Positions 37,677 to 46,954 of a stretch of 64,000 bases of DNA are shown piece after piece. The position numbers and the translations under genes were made by a program. The stretch spans positions 62,001-126,000 of the forward strand of contig NZ_JAIVLH010000009.1 of the NCBI RefSeq assembly GCF_020524345.1. The letters run 5' to 3'. The notes beneath the pieces are model-generated. The model did no database searches. It was not told the origin of the DNA and saw nothing but the letters and a program-made list of their open reading frames with translations. This DNA is from Metabacillus niabensis. Lineage in GTDB: Bacteria; Bacillota; Bacilli; Bacillales; Bacillaceae. Positions within the stretch are counted from its first letter, which is position 1. Each line of letters opens with the position of its first letter.

Positions 37677-38919
37677 TGATATGTTATCGCAGGATGAAAT
37701 CGATGCATTATTAAAAGGGTCAAGTATTGATGAAGAAGAACATCCTGTAGAGACAGAAGTACGTTTAAATAATGAAGATTATTTTGACGCAATGGAAGAA
37801 GATGCAATTGGTGAAATAGGAAATATTTCATTTGGAAGCTCAGCAACAGCTTTATCAACTCTTTTACAACAAAAAGTGGAAATTACAACACCAAGCGTGT
37901 CAATCATCCACAAAAATAAATTAGGTGAACAATTTCAACATCCTTATGTTGCAATAGAAGTGAATTATACAGAAGGATTTTCAGGAAGTAACTTATTGGT
38001 TATTAAGCAAAGCGATGCAGCTATCATTGCAGATTTAATGATCGGTGGAGACGGAACAAATCCTGATGAAATGTTGGGAGAAATTCAAGTCAGTGCTGTT
38101 CAGGAAGCAATGAACCAAATGATGGGTTCTGCCGCTACATCGATGTCAACCATATTTAATAAAAAGGTAGACATCTCTCCGCCAAGTGTAGAACTTCTAG
38201 ATGCAAATGAAACGGAAGATGCAAATACAATACCTAATGAGGAATTATTTGTGCAGGTATCTTTCAGGTTAAAGATTGGAACATTAATTGATTCAAATAT
38301 CATGCAATTATTGCCTTTGCATTTTGCGAAAGATCTTATAGATCAATTAATTAATCCGAAGCAGGAGGCTGCTGCTACTGCCGAAGCAATAAAAGAGGTT
38401 CAGGAGCCACAAGCAGTAACACATGCACCAATACCTGAGATGACACATTCATATCAAAATGATGCTCAACCTGTATATGAGCAACAAATGCAGCAACAAC
38501 AGCCAAGTTTTGATAACCCTACGTACCAGCAACAAACCGGACAACCAATGTACGAATCTGTTCCCGGGCAGCGTATTCAACAAAGACCGCAGCCTTCAAT
38601 TAATGTAAAACCTGCTGAATTTGCATCTTTTGAGCAAGTTTCGTATCAACAGCAGGGAATGCAAAACCTGGATATGCTGTTAGACATCCCATTAAAGGTA
38701 ACAGTGGAATTAGGCAGGACAAAACGTTCCGTAAAAGAAATTCTCGAATTATCTTCAGGGTCTATCATTGAATTAGATAAACTTGCTGGAGAACATGTCG
38801 ATATACTAGTTAACAATAAGATTGTTGCAAAAGGGGAAGTTGTTGTTATTGATGAGAACTTTGGTGTCCGTGTAACAGATATTATTAGTCAATCAGAACG
38901 ATTAAACAAACTAAAATAA
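37666..38919 (+). CDS. fliY: Flagellar motor switch phosphatase FliY
   Basis: FliY is the Bacillus FliN-type switch protein that also dephosphorylates CheY. The 417-residue protein has an N-terminal CheY-binding peptide (MLSQDEIDALLKG). Two CheC-type active sites follow, AIGEIGNISFGSSATALS and SAVQEAMNQMMGSAATS, each with E and N. Next comes a glutamine/proline-rich linker of about 80 residues, then a C-terminal FliN domain (VELGRTKRSVKEILELSSGS). ATG 37666 is 5 bases after GAGGTGA and overlaps fliM by 11 bases. The linker makes it longer than B. subtilis FliY (378). Confidence 0.95.
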   Translation: MVSNDMLSQDEIDALLKGSSIDEEEHPVETEVRLNNEDYFDAMEEDAIGEIGNISFGSSATALSTLLQQKVEITTPSVSIIHKNKLGEQFQHPYVAIEVNYTEGFSGSNLLVIKQSDAAIIADLMIGGDGTNPDEMLGEIQVSAVQEAMNQMMGSAATSMSTIFNKKVDISPPSVELLDANETEDANTIPNEELFVQVSFRLKIGTLIDSNIMQLLPLHFAKDLIDQLINPKQEAAATAEAIKEVQEPQAVTHAPIPEMTHSYQNDAQPVYEQQMQQQQPSFDNPTYQQQTGQPMYESVPGQRIQQRPQPSINVKPAEFASFEQVSYQQQGMQNLDMLLDIPLKVTVELGRTKRSVKEILELSSGSIIELDKLAGEHVDILVNNKIVAKGEVVVIDENFGVRVTDIISQSERLNKLK

Positions 38920-38943
38920 AATTGTAAAGTAGGAGTGGGGAAA

Positions 38944-39306
38944 ATGGCACACAAAATTATGATAGTAGACGATGCAGCTTTTATGAGAATGATGATTAAA
39001 GATATCTTAACGAAAAATGGGTACGAAGTAGTAGCTGAAGCAGCTGACGGTGCACAAGCTGTAGAAAAATACAAAGAACATCAACCAGATTTAGTAACGA
39101 TGGATATCACTATGCCTGAAATGGATGGAATTGCAGCATTAAAAGAAATTAAAAAAATCAACAGTCATGCTAAAGTTATTATGTGCTCGGCAATGGGGCA
39201 ACAAGCAATGGTTATTGATGCGATTCAAGCAGGTGCTAAAGACTTTATTGTGAAACCTTTCCAGGCAGATCGTGTTTTAGAGGCTATTGGAAAAACTTTA
39301 AGTTAA
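38944..39306 (+). CDS. cheY: Chemotaxis response regulator CheY
   Basis: The 120-residue receiver domain has acid pocket residues D9-D10 (IMIVDDAAFMR), phosphorylation site D54 (LVTMDITMPEMDG), a switch serine (CSAMGQQ) and the conserved lysine in FIVKPFQADR. CheA phosphorylates it. In Bacillus, phospho-CheY promotes counter-clockwise rotation through FliM, and FliY and CheC dephosphorylate it. The ATG at 38944 has AGGAGTGGGG upstream. Confidence 0.97.
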   Translation: MAHKIMIVDDAAFMRMMIKDILTKNGYEVVAEAADGAQAVEKYKEHQPDLVTMDITMPEMDGIAALKEIKKINSHAKVIMCSAMGQQAMVIDAIQAGAKDFIVKPFQADRVLEAIGKTLS

Positions 39307-39319
39307 AGGTGGAGAGACT

Positions 39320-40030
39320 TTGCTTCATAGAAAAACCCTCATATTGACGGTAATAGCTCTTATCTTTTTTGCTCCGCAACCTACAGCGATTGTAGTTGCG
39401 GAGGACTCACAAAATGAAAGTGTATATGAAAATATAAATAAGCAAGAGCAAGAAAATAATCTAAATCAATTAAATGAAAACCCGGGAAAACAAGATCAAG
39501 TGCAACAATATGAAGAAACCGAAGTACAGGGGGATGCACTTTCAATTACAGCATGGGATTTTATGAAGATGATTTTTGCTTTAGGATTTATTATCTTTCT
39601 TATCTATGTTTTATTGAAGTTTGTCACCAAGAGAAATCGTGTTTTTCAGCAAGGGCAAACTATTGTGAATTTAGGTGGAACAAATCTAGGGCAAAATAAA
39701 TCAGTCCAAATGGTAAAAGTCGGAAAACGCGTGTTAGTTGTTGGAGTTGGCGAGTCGATTACTTTGTTAAAGGAAATTGAGGATGAGCAGGAAAGTAAGA
39801 GCATTATTGAAGACTTTGAGAAAAAACAAGAAACGGTCATTGATTCAAAAGATATTTTTCAAAAATTAGCTTCAACAATTGTTCAGCAATCAAAGGGGAA
39901 GAAAACCATTTCAACCTCTAATACACCAGTTTTTTCAACAAAATTAAATGAACAATTACAAAAAATAAAGGAAGAACGAACAAAACAGTTTGATGATATT
40001 AAAAGAAAGGGTCTAAAGAAGAATGAATGA
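39320..40030 (+). CDS. fliZ: Flagellar export protein FliZ (FliO-like)
   Basis: The 236-residue protein begins with a cleavable-looking signal segment (KTLILTVIALIFFAPQPTAI), then an acidic glutamine/asparagine-rich stretch. A membrane helix near 80-100 (MKMIFALGFIIFLIYVLLKF) leads into a cytoplasmic FliO-type beta domain (VNLGGTNLGQNKSVQMVKVG). Bacillus FliZ corresponds to FliO, which helps assemble the FliP ring. The start is TTG 39320 with GGTGGAGAG. It overlaps fliP by 8 bases. Confidence 0.9.
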   Translation: MLHRKTLILTVIALIFFAPQPTAIVVAEDSQNESVYENINKQEQENNLNQLNENPGKQDQVQQYEETEVQGDALSITAWDFMKMIFALGFIIFLIYVLLKFVTKRNRVFQQGQTIVNLGGTNLGQNKSVQMVKVGKRVLVVGVGESITLLKEIEDEQESKSIIEDFEKKQETVIDSKDIFQKLASTIVQQSKGKKTISTSNTPVFSTKLNEQLQKIKEERTKQFDDIKRKGLKKNE

Positions 40031-40688
40031 GTTTATGGAGTTTTTTAATAATAGTAATCCGGAAGATGTCAGTACTTCTGTAAAGCTTCTATTATTATTA
40101 ACGGTATTATCGATTGCACCCAGTATTTTAATATTGATGACTTGTTTTACAAGAATTATTATTGTTTTGTCATTTGTTCGTACTTCACTTGCAACACAAT
40201 CAATGCCACCGAATCAAGTGTTAATTGGTATAGCTATGTTTCTAACATTTTTCATAATGGCACCTACCTTTTCTCAAGTAAATGAACAGGCGTTAACGCC
40301 TCTTTTTAATGAGGAGATAGGTCTGGAAGAAGCTTATGAAAGAGCTGCAAATCCTTTTAAAGAGTTTATGAGCAAACACACCAGACAAAAAGACTTAGCT
40401 TTATTTTTAAATTATGCTGGTATAGACAATCCTAAGTCCATAGAAGACATCCCATTAACTGCTCTTGTTCCTGCCTTTGCAATAAGTGAAATAAAAACTG
40501 CCTTTCAAATCGGTTTTATGATTTTTATTCCGTTTTTAGTCATTGATATGGTAGTTGCAAGTATCCTGATGTCCATGGGAATGATGATGTTACCACCAGT
40601 TATGATTTCTCTTCCTTTTAAGATTCTCCTATTTGTATTAGTAGATGGATGGTATTTAATTGTGAAGTCATTGTTACAAAGTTTTTAG
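40023..40688 (+). CDS. fliP: Flagellar export gate protein FliP
   Basis: FliP forms the core of the flagellar type III export gate with FliQ and FliR. The 221-residue protein has four hydrophobic helices. Motifs include RIIIVLSFVRTSLATQSMPP, QVLIGIAMFLTFFIMAP, and IDMVVASILMSMGMMMLPP near the end. The ATG overlaps the fliZ stop. Confidence 0.97.
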   Translation: MNEFMEFFNNSNPEDVSTSVKLLLLLTVLSIAPSILILMTCFTRIIIVLSFVRTSLATQSMPPNQVLIGIAMFLTFFIMAPTFSQVNEQALTPLFNEEIGLEEAYERAANPFKEFMSKHTRQKDLALFLNYAGIDNPKSIEDIPLTALVPAFAISEIKTAFQIGFMIFIPFLVIDMVVASILMSMGMMMLPPVMISLPFKILLFVLVDGWYLIVKSLLQSF

Positions 40689-40702
40689 AAGGGTGTGAAT
40701 GA

Positions 40703-40972
40703 ATGAGTTCCGAGTTTGTTATTTCATTAGCTGAAAAAGCCGTTTATACTGTACTGATCATTTGTGGACCTCTTTTGTTAGTAGCATTAGTCATTGGACT
40801 TATTGTAAGTATTTTTCAAGCTACAACGCAAATTCAAGAACAAACACTGGCATTTATCCCAAAGATCGTCGCCGTATTAGTAGGCTTAATATTTTTTGGA
40901 CCCTGGATGTTGTCTACTCTTATATCTTATGCACAAGATATCTTTGGAAATTTAAATAGGTTTGTAGGATAA
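40703..40972 (+). CDS. fliQ: Flagellar export gate protein FliQ
   Basis: The 89-residue protein has two membrane helices (AVYTVLIICGPLLLVALVIG and IPKIVAVLVGLIFFGPWML) joined by the conserved QATTQIQEQTL loop. It is part of the FliPQR gate. It starts 14 bases after fliP with GAAGGGTGTG; fliR begins right after its stop. Confidence 0.97.
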   Translation: MSSEFVISLAEKAVYTVLIICGPLLLVALVIGLIVSIFQATTQIQEQTLAFIPKIVAVLVGLIFFGPWMLSTLISYAQDIFGNLNRFVG

Positions 40973-40973
40973 A

Positions 40974-41765
40974 ATGGTAACTTTACTGGAAAATTATCCT
41001 GCATTTCTTCTGATTTTTATGAGGGTTACGGCCTTTTTTGTAACAATGCCTTTTTTCTCTTATCGAAATATTCCTAATACACATAAAATTGGTTTCTCTT
41101 TCTTTTTAGCATGGATCATGTTCTTTTCTATAAACCCGCCGACTATTGAAGTTGATGGTCAGTATTTCATGCTTATTTTAAAAGAGGTATTGCTTGGCCT
41201 TGCGATTGGATTTTCAGCATATTTTATCCTTGCAGCAGTTCAAATTGCCGGCAGCTTTATCGATTTTCAAATGGGATTTGCTATAGCGAATGTTATTGAT
41301 CCCCAAACAGGAGCACAAAGCCCGCTAATAGGTCAATTTTTGTACACTTTTGCATTGTTATTACTTATTACAACAAACGCACATCACCTTTTATTAGATG
41401 GTATATATTACAGCTATCAATTTGTGCCAATAAATCAACCTTTTCTTCCTATGGGTAATGAAAATATTATTGAGTTTATTATCACTTCATTTAATTCAAT
41501 GTTTATCATTGCTTTTCAAATGTCAATTCCTGTGGTAGGATCGCTTTTTTTAGTAGATATAGCTTTAGGAATTGTCGCAAGAACTGTTCCTCAATTGAAT
41601 ATTTTTGTTGTTGGTTTGCCTTTGAAGATTATTGTTAGTTTTATCATGCTCATTTTAACAATGAGCGCCTTATTTTTGTTAATGTCACAATTATTTGAGA
41701 CGATGACGTATACAATGCGTGGTCTAATGGAGTTGTTCGGAGGTGGAGGCAATCAACCTACTTAG
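40974..41765 (+). CDS. fliR: Flagellar export gate protein FliR
   Basis: The 263-residue polytopic protein has about six hydrophobic segments, with the FliR signatures FDFQMGFAIANVIDPQTGAQ-like (residues about 95-115) and ARTVPQLNIFVVGLPLKI. It closes the FliP5Q4R1 gate and contacts FlhB. Its last 23 bases overlap flhB, whose frame starts inside the glycine-rich C-terminus, so translation of the two is probably linked. Confidence 0.95.
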   Translation: MVTLLENYPAFLLIFMRVTAFFVTMPFFSYRNIPNTHKIGFSFFLAWIMFFSINPPTIEVDGQYFMLILKEVLLGLAIGFSAYFILAAVQIAGSFIDFQMGFAIANVIDPQTGAQSPLIGQFLYTFALLLLITTNAHHLLLDGIYYSYQFVPINQPFLPMGNENIIEFIITSFNSMFIIAFQMSIPVVGSLFLVDIALGIVARTVPQLNIFVVGLPLKIIVSFIMLILTMSALFLLMSQLFETMTYTMRGLMELFGGGGNQPT

Positions 41766-42834
41766 ATTAGATTTGCAGTTTTTTTCTGGAGAAAAGACCG
41801 AGAAAGCTACTCCCCGAAAAAAACAAGATGCAAGAAAAAAAGGTCAGGTAGCTAAAAGTGCAGATGTAAATACGGCACTTTCACTTCTTACTGTTTTTTT
41901 ATCGTTTTTATTCATTGGCGCTTTCATGAGAGATCGTATACTTATTATGCTAAGAGGTATATTCCAGGATTATTTATTAATTGATGTAACAACTCAAAAT
42001 GTTCATGATGTATTTTTAACACTTGCTTATCAAGCAATTATGATTTTAGCACCGGTTATGGGAGTTGCTTTAGTTGCCGGGGTTTTAGCAAATTATTTAC
42101 AAGTAGGTTTTTTATTTTCAACTGAAGCTATTCAGATGAAGTTAAATAAATTGGATCCAATCCAAGGTTTTAAACGAATCTATTCAATACGTGCGTTAGT
42201 TGAACTGGTTAAATCGTTATTAAAAATCTCCTTTGTTGGAGTTGTAACATTTTCTGTTTTATGGCTTGAACTTGATAATGTATTGAGATTGTCACAAATG
42301 ACTGTTGAACAGTCACTACAATTTATCGGGTCATTAACTATTAAGATGGGGCTATCTGCATCGATTGCTCTACTATTATTATCATTGCTCGATTATATGT
42401 ATCAGAAATATGACTATGAAAAAAACCTAAGAATGTCTAAGCAAGACATTAAGGATGAATATAAAAAATCTGAAGGTGACCCGCTCATAAAATCAAAAAT
42501 AAAGCAAAGGCAGCGTGAAATGGCGATGAGAAGGATGATGCAGGATGTTCCTACAGCAGATGTTGTCATCACCAATCCAACTCACTATGCTATTGCGTTA
42601 AAATATGATGAAACAAAAATGGATGCTCCATATGTTGTCGCTATGGGTGTAGACATGGTTGCACAAAAAATAAAAGAAATCGCAAAAGAGAACGACGTCA
42701 TGATGGTAGAAAATCGCCCCCTTGCAAGAGCCCTTTATGCTCAGGTAGATATTGGACAAGCAATTCCTGATGAGTTTTTTCAGGCTGTTGCAGAGATTAT
42801 CGCGTATGTATATCAAGCGAAATCTATTTCATAA
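41743..42834 (+). CDS. flhB: Flagellar export switch protein FlhB
   Basis: FlhB is a four-helix membrane protein whose cytoplasmic domain sets the class of exported substrate. The 363-residue protein starts near DLQFFSGEKTEKATPRKKQD. The self-cleavage motif NPTH is in VVITNPTHYAIALKYDE (near residue 279), intact. GTG 41743 is the only likely start; TGGAG lies 10 bases before it and the gene overlaps fliR. FliK acts on this protein; compare the free FlhB-C homologue at 13596. Confidence 0.96.
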   Translation: MEAINLLRLDLQFFSGEKTEKATPRKKQDARKKGQVAKSADVNTALSLLTVFLSFLFIGAFMRDRILIMLRGIFQDYLLIDVTTQNVHDVFLTLAYQAIMILAPVMGVALVAGVLANYLQVGFLFSTEAIQMKLNKLDPIQGFKRIYSIRALVELVKSLLKISFVGVVTFSVLWLELDNVLRLSQMTVEQSLQFIGSLTIKMGLSASIALLLLSLLDYMYQKYDYEKNLRMSKQDIKDEYKKSEGDPLIKSKIKQRQREMAMRRMMQDVPTADVVITNPTHYAIALKYDETKMDAPYVVAMGVDMVAQKIKEIAKENDVMMVENRPLARALYAQVDIGQAIPDEFFQAVAEIIAYVYQAKSIS

Positions 42835-42889
42835 TAGTGGTTATTTCTACTAATTCAATAGATTGATTGGGTTTAAGGAGAGAAAAAAC

Positions 42890-44926
42890 ATGTCCGGAAA
42901 AGACTTATCTGTATTACTTAGTGTTATTTTAATTGTGGCAATGTTGATCATTCCGTTCCCGGGCTGGTTGTTAAGTTTTTTAATTATTATAAATATATCT
43001 CTTGCACTATTAGTAATTCTTACGTCAATGAATATGAATGAGCCATTGCAATTTTCAATCTTTCCCTCATTGATTCTTCTGTTGACTCTTTTTCGCTTAG
43101 GATTAAACGTGTCAACGACGAGAGCGATATTAGCAGAAGGTGATGCAGGGAAAGTGGTTGAGACTTTCGGGACGTTTGTTACCGGAGGAAATGTTTTGGT
43201 CGGGTTTGTTGTTTTTATTATTTTAATTGTTATTCAGTTTGTTGTTATTACAAAAGGTTCTGAGCGTGTTTCAGAAGTAGCTGCCCGTTTTACACTTGAT
43301 GCGATGCCTGGTAAACAAATGAGCATTGATGCGGATTTAAATGCAGGGATGATTTCTGAGCAACAGGCTCGTGAAAGACGAGATAAAATCGCGAATGAAG
43401 CTGATTTCTACGGGGCAATGGATGGTGCCAGTAAATTCGTAAAAGGTGATGCGATCGCCGGTATTATCATGGTATTAATCAATATGTTATTTGGGATCAT
43501 TATTGGCATGATGCAGCTTGGTATGTCGATTGCTGAGGCAGCCTCACATTTTACAATGCTGACAGTCGGTGATGGGATAGTCAGCCAAATTCCGGCATTA
43601 TTAATATCCACTGCAACAGGAATTGTAGTAACACGTGCTGCATCCGAAGGAAATCTCGGTACAGATATTACAAAACAACTATTTGCTTATCCAAAAATGC
43701 TCTATGTTGCAGCAGGGACCATTTTTCTATTAGGTATTTTTACGCCAATAGGTATTCTATTAACACTGCCAATTGCAGCATTGCTCGCTATTGGCGGCTA
43801 TATGATTACAAAATCTAAACAACAAAACGTGCCTGATGAAGAAGAAATTGAACAAGAAATAGAAATGGATGAAATGAAGAGTCCAGAGAGTGTAGTTAAC
43901 CTGCTAAATATTGATCCAATTGAATTTGAGTTTGGATACGGCTTAATTCCTCTTGCTGATACAAATCAGGGTGGAGATCTACTTGATCGGGTAGTTATGA
44001 TTAGAAGGCAGTTAGCTATTGAACTGGGTATTGTCATTCCAGTTGTAAGAATAAGAGATAACATTCAGTTACAACCTAATGAATATCGTTTGAAGATCAA
44101 GGGAAATGAATTGGCAAAGGGTGAAATCTTACTTGATCACTATTTAGCGATGGCTCCCGGAATAGAAGATGATTCAATTGAAGGAATTGATACAATAGAA
44201 CCATCTTTTGGATTACCTGCAAAATGGATATCAGAAGAAGTAAAAGATACAGCTGAAATGTACGGTTACACAGTTGTTGATCCGCCATCTGTTGTATCAA
44301 CACATATAACAGAAGTCATAAAACAACATGCGCATGAATTATTAGGCAGACAAGAAACTAAACAATTAATCGATCATTTAAAGGAAACCTATCCTATTTT
44401 AGTAGAAGAAGTTACACCCACTCCACTTGGTATTGGCGAGATTCAAAAAGTACTCGCTAAGTTATTACGTGAAAAAGTGTCTATAAGAAATTTACCGATT
44501 ATTTTTGAAACATTAGCTGATTTTGGAAAAATGACTTCGGATACTGAGTTACTTGCGGAATATGTAAGACAAGCCTTAGCTAAGCAAATAACTGCACAAT
44601 ATGCTGAACAGGACCATATTCTGAAGGTCGTAACTTTATCGGGTAGAGTAGAAAAATTAATTGCAGATGGAGTACAACAAACCGAACATGGCAATTACTT
44701 ATCGTTAAGTCCTGATGTTTCACAGTTAATTATAGAATCAGTAGCAAAGGAAGTTGAAATGTTATCACTCGAGCAGCAGACACCGATCATATTATGTTCT
44801 CCTGCTGTGAGAATGTATGTAAGACAATTAACAGATCGATATTTTCCACAAGTTCCTATTTTGTCTTACAATGAGCTGGAAGCAAATGTTGAAGTACAGA
44901 GTATTGGGGTTGTGAATGTAGAATGA
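42890..44926 (+). CDS. flhA: Flagellar export gate protein FlhA
   Basis: FlhA forms the nonameric export ring. The 678-residue protein has eight N-terminal membrane helices. The FHIPEP-family loop is SEVAARFTLDAMPGKQMSID and RREKIANEADFYGAMDGA-like (about 140-180). The large cytoplasmic domain runs from about residue 310 to the end. ATG 42890 follows AAGGAGAG; the in-frame TTG at 42863 is rejected. It overlaps flhF by 4 bases (ATGA). Confidence 0.97.
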   Translation: MSGKDLSVLLSVILIVAMLIIPFPGWLLSFLIIINISLALLVILTSMNMNEPLQFSIFPSLILLLTLFRLGLNVSTTRAILAEGDAGKVVETFGTFVTGGNVLVGFVVFIILIVIQFVVITKGSERVSEVAARFTLDAMPGKQMSIDADLNAGMISEQQARERRDKIANEADFYGAMDGASKFVKGDAIAGIIMVLINMLFGIIIGMMQLGMSIAEAASHFTMLTVGDGIVSQIPALLISTATGIVVTRAASEGNLGTDITKQLFAYPKMLYVAAGTIFLLGIFTPIGILLTLPIAALLAIGGYMITKSKQQNVPDEEEIEQEIEMDEMKSPESVVNLLNIDPIEFEFGYGLIPLADTNQGGDLLDRVVMIRRQLAIELGIVIPVVRIRDNIQLQPNEYRLKIKGNELAKGEILLDHYLAMAPGIEDDSIEGIDTIEPSFGLPAKWISEEVKDTAEMYGYTVVDPPSVVSTHITEVIKQHAHELLGRQETKQLIDHLKETYPILVEEVTPTPLGIGEIQKVLAKLLREKVSIRNLPIIFETLADFGKMTSDTELLAEYVRQALAKQITAQYAEQDHILKVVTLSGRVEKLIADGVQQTEHGNYLSLSPDVSQLIIESVAKEVEMLSLEQQTPIILCSPAVRMYVRQLTDRYFPQVPILSYNELEANVEVQSIGVVNVE

Positions 44927-46077
44927 AGGTAAAAAAGTATGTCGCAACATCTATGCAAGAAGCGATGAAAAAAATCCGAAGTGAAATGGGAAATGATGCA
45001 GTCATTTTAAACTCGAAAATGATTCAAACCGGAGGGTTTTTGGGGTTCTTCACTAAAAAGAAAATTGAAGTGATTGCTGCATTGGATCCGGATATTAGCC
45101 CAATTGAAACGAAGACTGTAAAAAATGTCAGAAAAGAAGCATCAAAACCTTTCATTAATGATAGTGGTTCAGATATAGCGCAACAAGTACAAACAAATTC
45201 ACAAAGAAATATCGATCAATTACAACTAATAGATGAACTAAGTGATTTGAAAAGGTTGCTTAAGTCTGTTTCTACAAATGAAAGAATTGATATGTATCCT
45301 CAGCCTTTAAAAAAAATGCTGGAAAATATGATTGAACAGGAAATATCACCCGTACTAAGAAGTCAATTGATGGCAGAGCTTTTAGACTTTTGGTATGTCC
45401 GTAAAGGTGACATATCGGATGAAGAATTACTTAAAAAGCAACATGAGTTTTTTGCTCATCACCTGGCAGATCTTGATTTCGGGGGTATTTCTTACAAGCA
45501 AAAATACATTAATGTTATCGGTCCTACAGGAGTAGGGAAAACAACAACCCTTGCAAAACTAGCTGCTGAATGTGTTCTTCAAAGAAAGAAGAAAGTTGCT
45601 TTTATAACAACAGACACATACCGAATTGCAGCGATTGATCAACTAAAAACGTATGCGAAGATTCTGGATGTTCCAATTGAAATTTGTTATACGACTGAAG
45701 ACTTTAAACAAGCTAAACAGAAATTAGCAATGTATGATTATGTTTTTATTGACACGGCAGGACGAAATTTTCTGGATCCAAAATATGTTTCTGATTTGCA
45801 GAAAATTATTGACTTTGACGATGAAATGGAAACATTTTTAGTTTTAGCCGCAACGGCAAAACCATCTGATATGCTTGCCGTATTTGAACAGTTTTCTGTT
45901 ATTCCAATCCATAAGCTTATCTTTACAAAATTGGACGAAACATCAACAAGAGGATCACTTTTTGATGTCATGATAAACACGAAAAAAGGTATTGCATATA
46001 CAACTCATGGACAAAATGTTCCGGATGATATCGAAGCGGCTACAAGAGACCGTATAGTCGAACAAATGTTGAGGTAA
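44923..46077 (+). CDS. flhF: SRP-type GTPase FlhF
   Basis: FlhF is the third SRP GTPase, related to Ffh and FtsY, and sets flagellar position and number. The 384-residue protein has a basic N-terminal B domain (MKVKKYVATSMQEAMKKIRS), then NG domains with [17 protein letters not shown] (about 200-216), IDTAGRNFLDPKY and TKLDETSTRGSLFD. The active state is switched off by FlhG, encoded next. Confidence 0.97.
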   Translation: MKVKKYVATSMQEAMKKIRSEMGNDAVILNSKMIQTGGFLGFFTKKKIEVIAALDPDISPIETKTVKNVRKEASKPFINDSGSDIAQQVQTNSQRNIDQLQLIDELSDLKRLLKSVSTNERIDMYPQPLKKMLENMIEQEISPVLRSQLMAELLDFWYVRKGDISDEELLKKQHEFFAHHLADLDFGGISYKQKYINVIGPTGVGKTTTLAKLAAECVLQRKKKVAFITTDTYRIAAIDQLKTYAKILDVPIEICYTTEDFKQAKQKLAMYDYVFIDTAGRNFLDPKYVSDLQKIIDFDDEMETFLVLAATAKPSDMLAVFEQFSVIPIHKLIFTKLDETSTRGSLFDVMINTKKGIAYTTHGQNVPDDIEAATRDRIVEQMLR

Positions 46078-46082
46078 GGAAA

Positions 46083-46949
46083 ATGTCATATGATCAAGCA
46101 CAGCGTCTAAGAGAACGCTTGAAAAGTTTAAAAACAGAAGCAAAATCTGTTGCTGTTATGAGTGGAAAAGGTGGAGTGGGAAAGTCAAACTTTTCACTTA
46201 ACTTTTCGTTAGCATTACAACAAGAAAAGAAACGAGTATTATTATTCGATTTAGATATCGGTATGGGAAATATCGATATCTTAATTGGCGAAAGTTCTGC
46301 ATATTCAATTGTCGACTTCTTCAATCAGGATATGTTGCTTTCAGAAATTATTTCGTCCGGTCCAAATGGCCTGGATTATATTTCAGGTGGAACAGGGCTT
46401 GGTATGATTTTTTCAATGGATGAAGAAAAGTTTCAACGATTTCTTCAGCAACTTGGATTGTTATTTAAATTATACGATTATATTGTTTTCGATATGGGGG
46501 CCGGTATTTCAGAAGACAGCCTGCGTTTTTTATTATCTGTTGATGAAATTATCGTGATTACTACTCCTGAGCCTACTTCTATGACAGATGCGTACGCAGC
46601 AATAAAAAATGTTTGTGTAAATAATAGGACAATTCCATTCACTATTGTCGTAAATCGAGCTTTCAATAAGAAAGTCGGTGAAACTACGTATAAAAGATTA
46701 GAACAGACGATCAATCAATTCTTAAAACGAGAAGTCTCTCTACTTGGAACCATTCCTGATGACTCTACCATTATGAAGGCAGTGATCGATCAAAAACCTT
46801 TCATTCTTTTCCAGCCTGGTTGTCAGGCAAGCAAAGCATTAAAAATGATTTCAAAAAATTACTTGGAAAAGAAGAATACGATTGAAAAAATTCAAGAAGA
46901 AGCACCTTTTATTTCGAAATTAAAGCATTTCTTCATGAAAGGCAGGTAA
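46083..46949 (+). CDS. flhG: MinD-like ATPase FlhG (YlxH)
   Basis: FlhG controls flagellar pattern with FlhF. The 288-residue protein starts with the FlhF-activating peptide DQAQRLRERLKSL, then the deviant Walker A VMSGKGGVGKSNFSLNFSL (about 25-43), DLDIGMGNIDILIG, and a C-terminal amphipathic membrane-targeting segment (APFISKLKHFFMKGR). The ATG is 5 bases after flhF with a weak AGGAAA site. Confidence 0.96.
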   Translation: MSYDQAQRLRERLKSLKTEAKSVAVMSGKGGVGKSNFSLNFSLALQQEKKRVLLFDLDIGMGNIDILIGESSAYSIVDFFNQDMLLSEIISSGPNGLDYISGGTGLGMIFSMDEEKFQRFLQQLGLLFKLYDYIVFDMGAGISEDSLRFLLSVDEIIVITTPEPTSMTDAYAAIKNVCVNNRTIPFTIVVNRAFNKKVGETTYKRLEQTINQFLKREVSLLGTIPDDSTIMKAVIDQKPFILFQPGCQASKALKMISKNYLEKKNTIEKIQEEAPFISKLKHFFMKGR

Positions 46950-46954
46950 CATTA

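Noticed and set aside
40762-40959. 65-codon + strand frame inside fliQ
   Set aside because: It is a shadow of fliQ in a different frame; the fliQ protein is highly conserved and complete.
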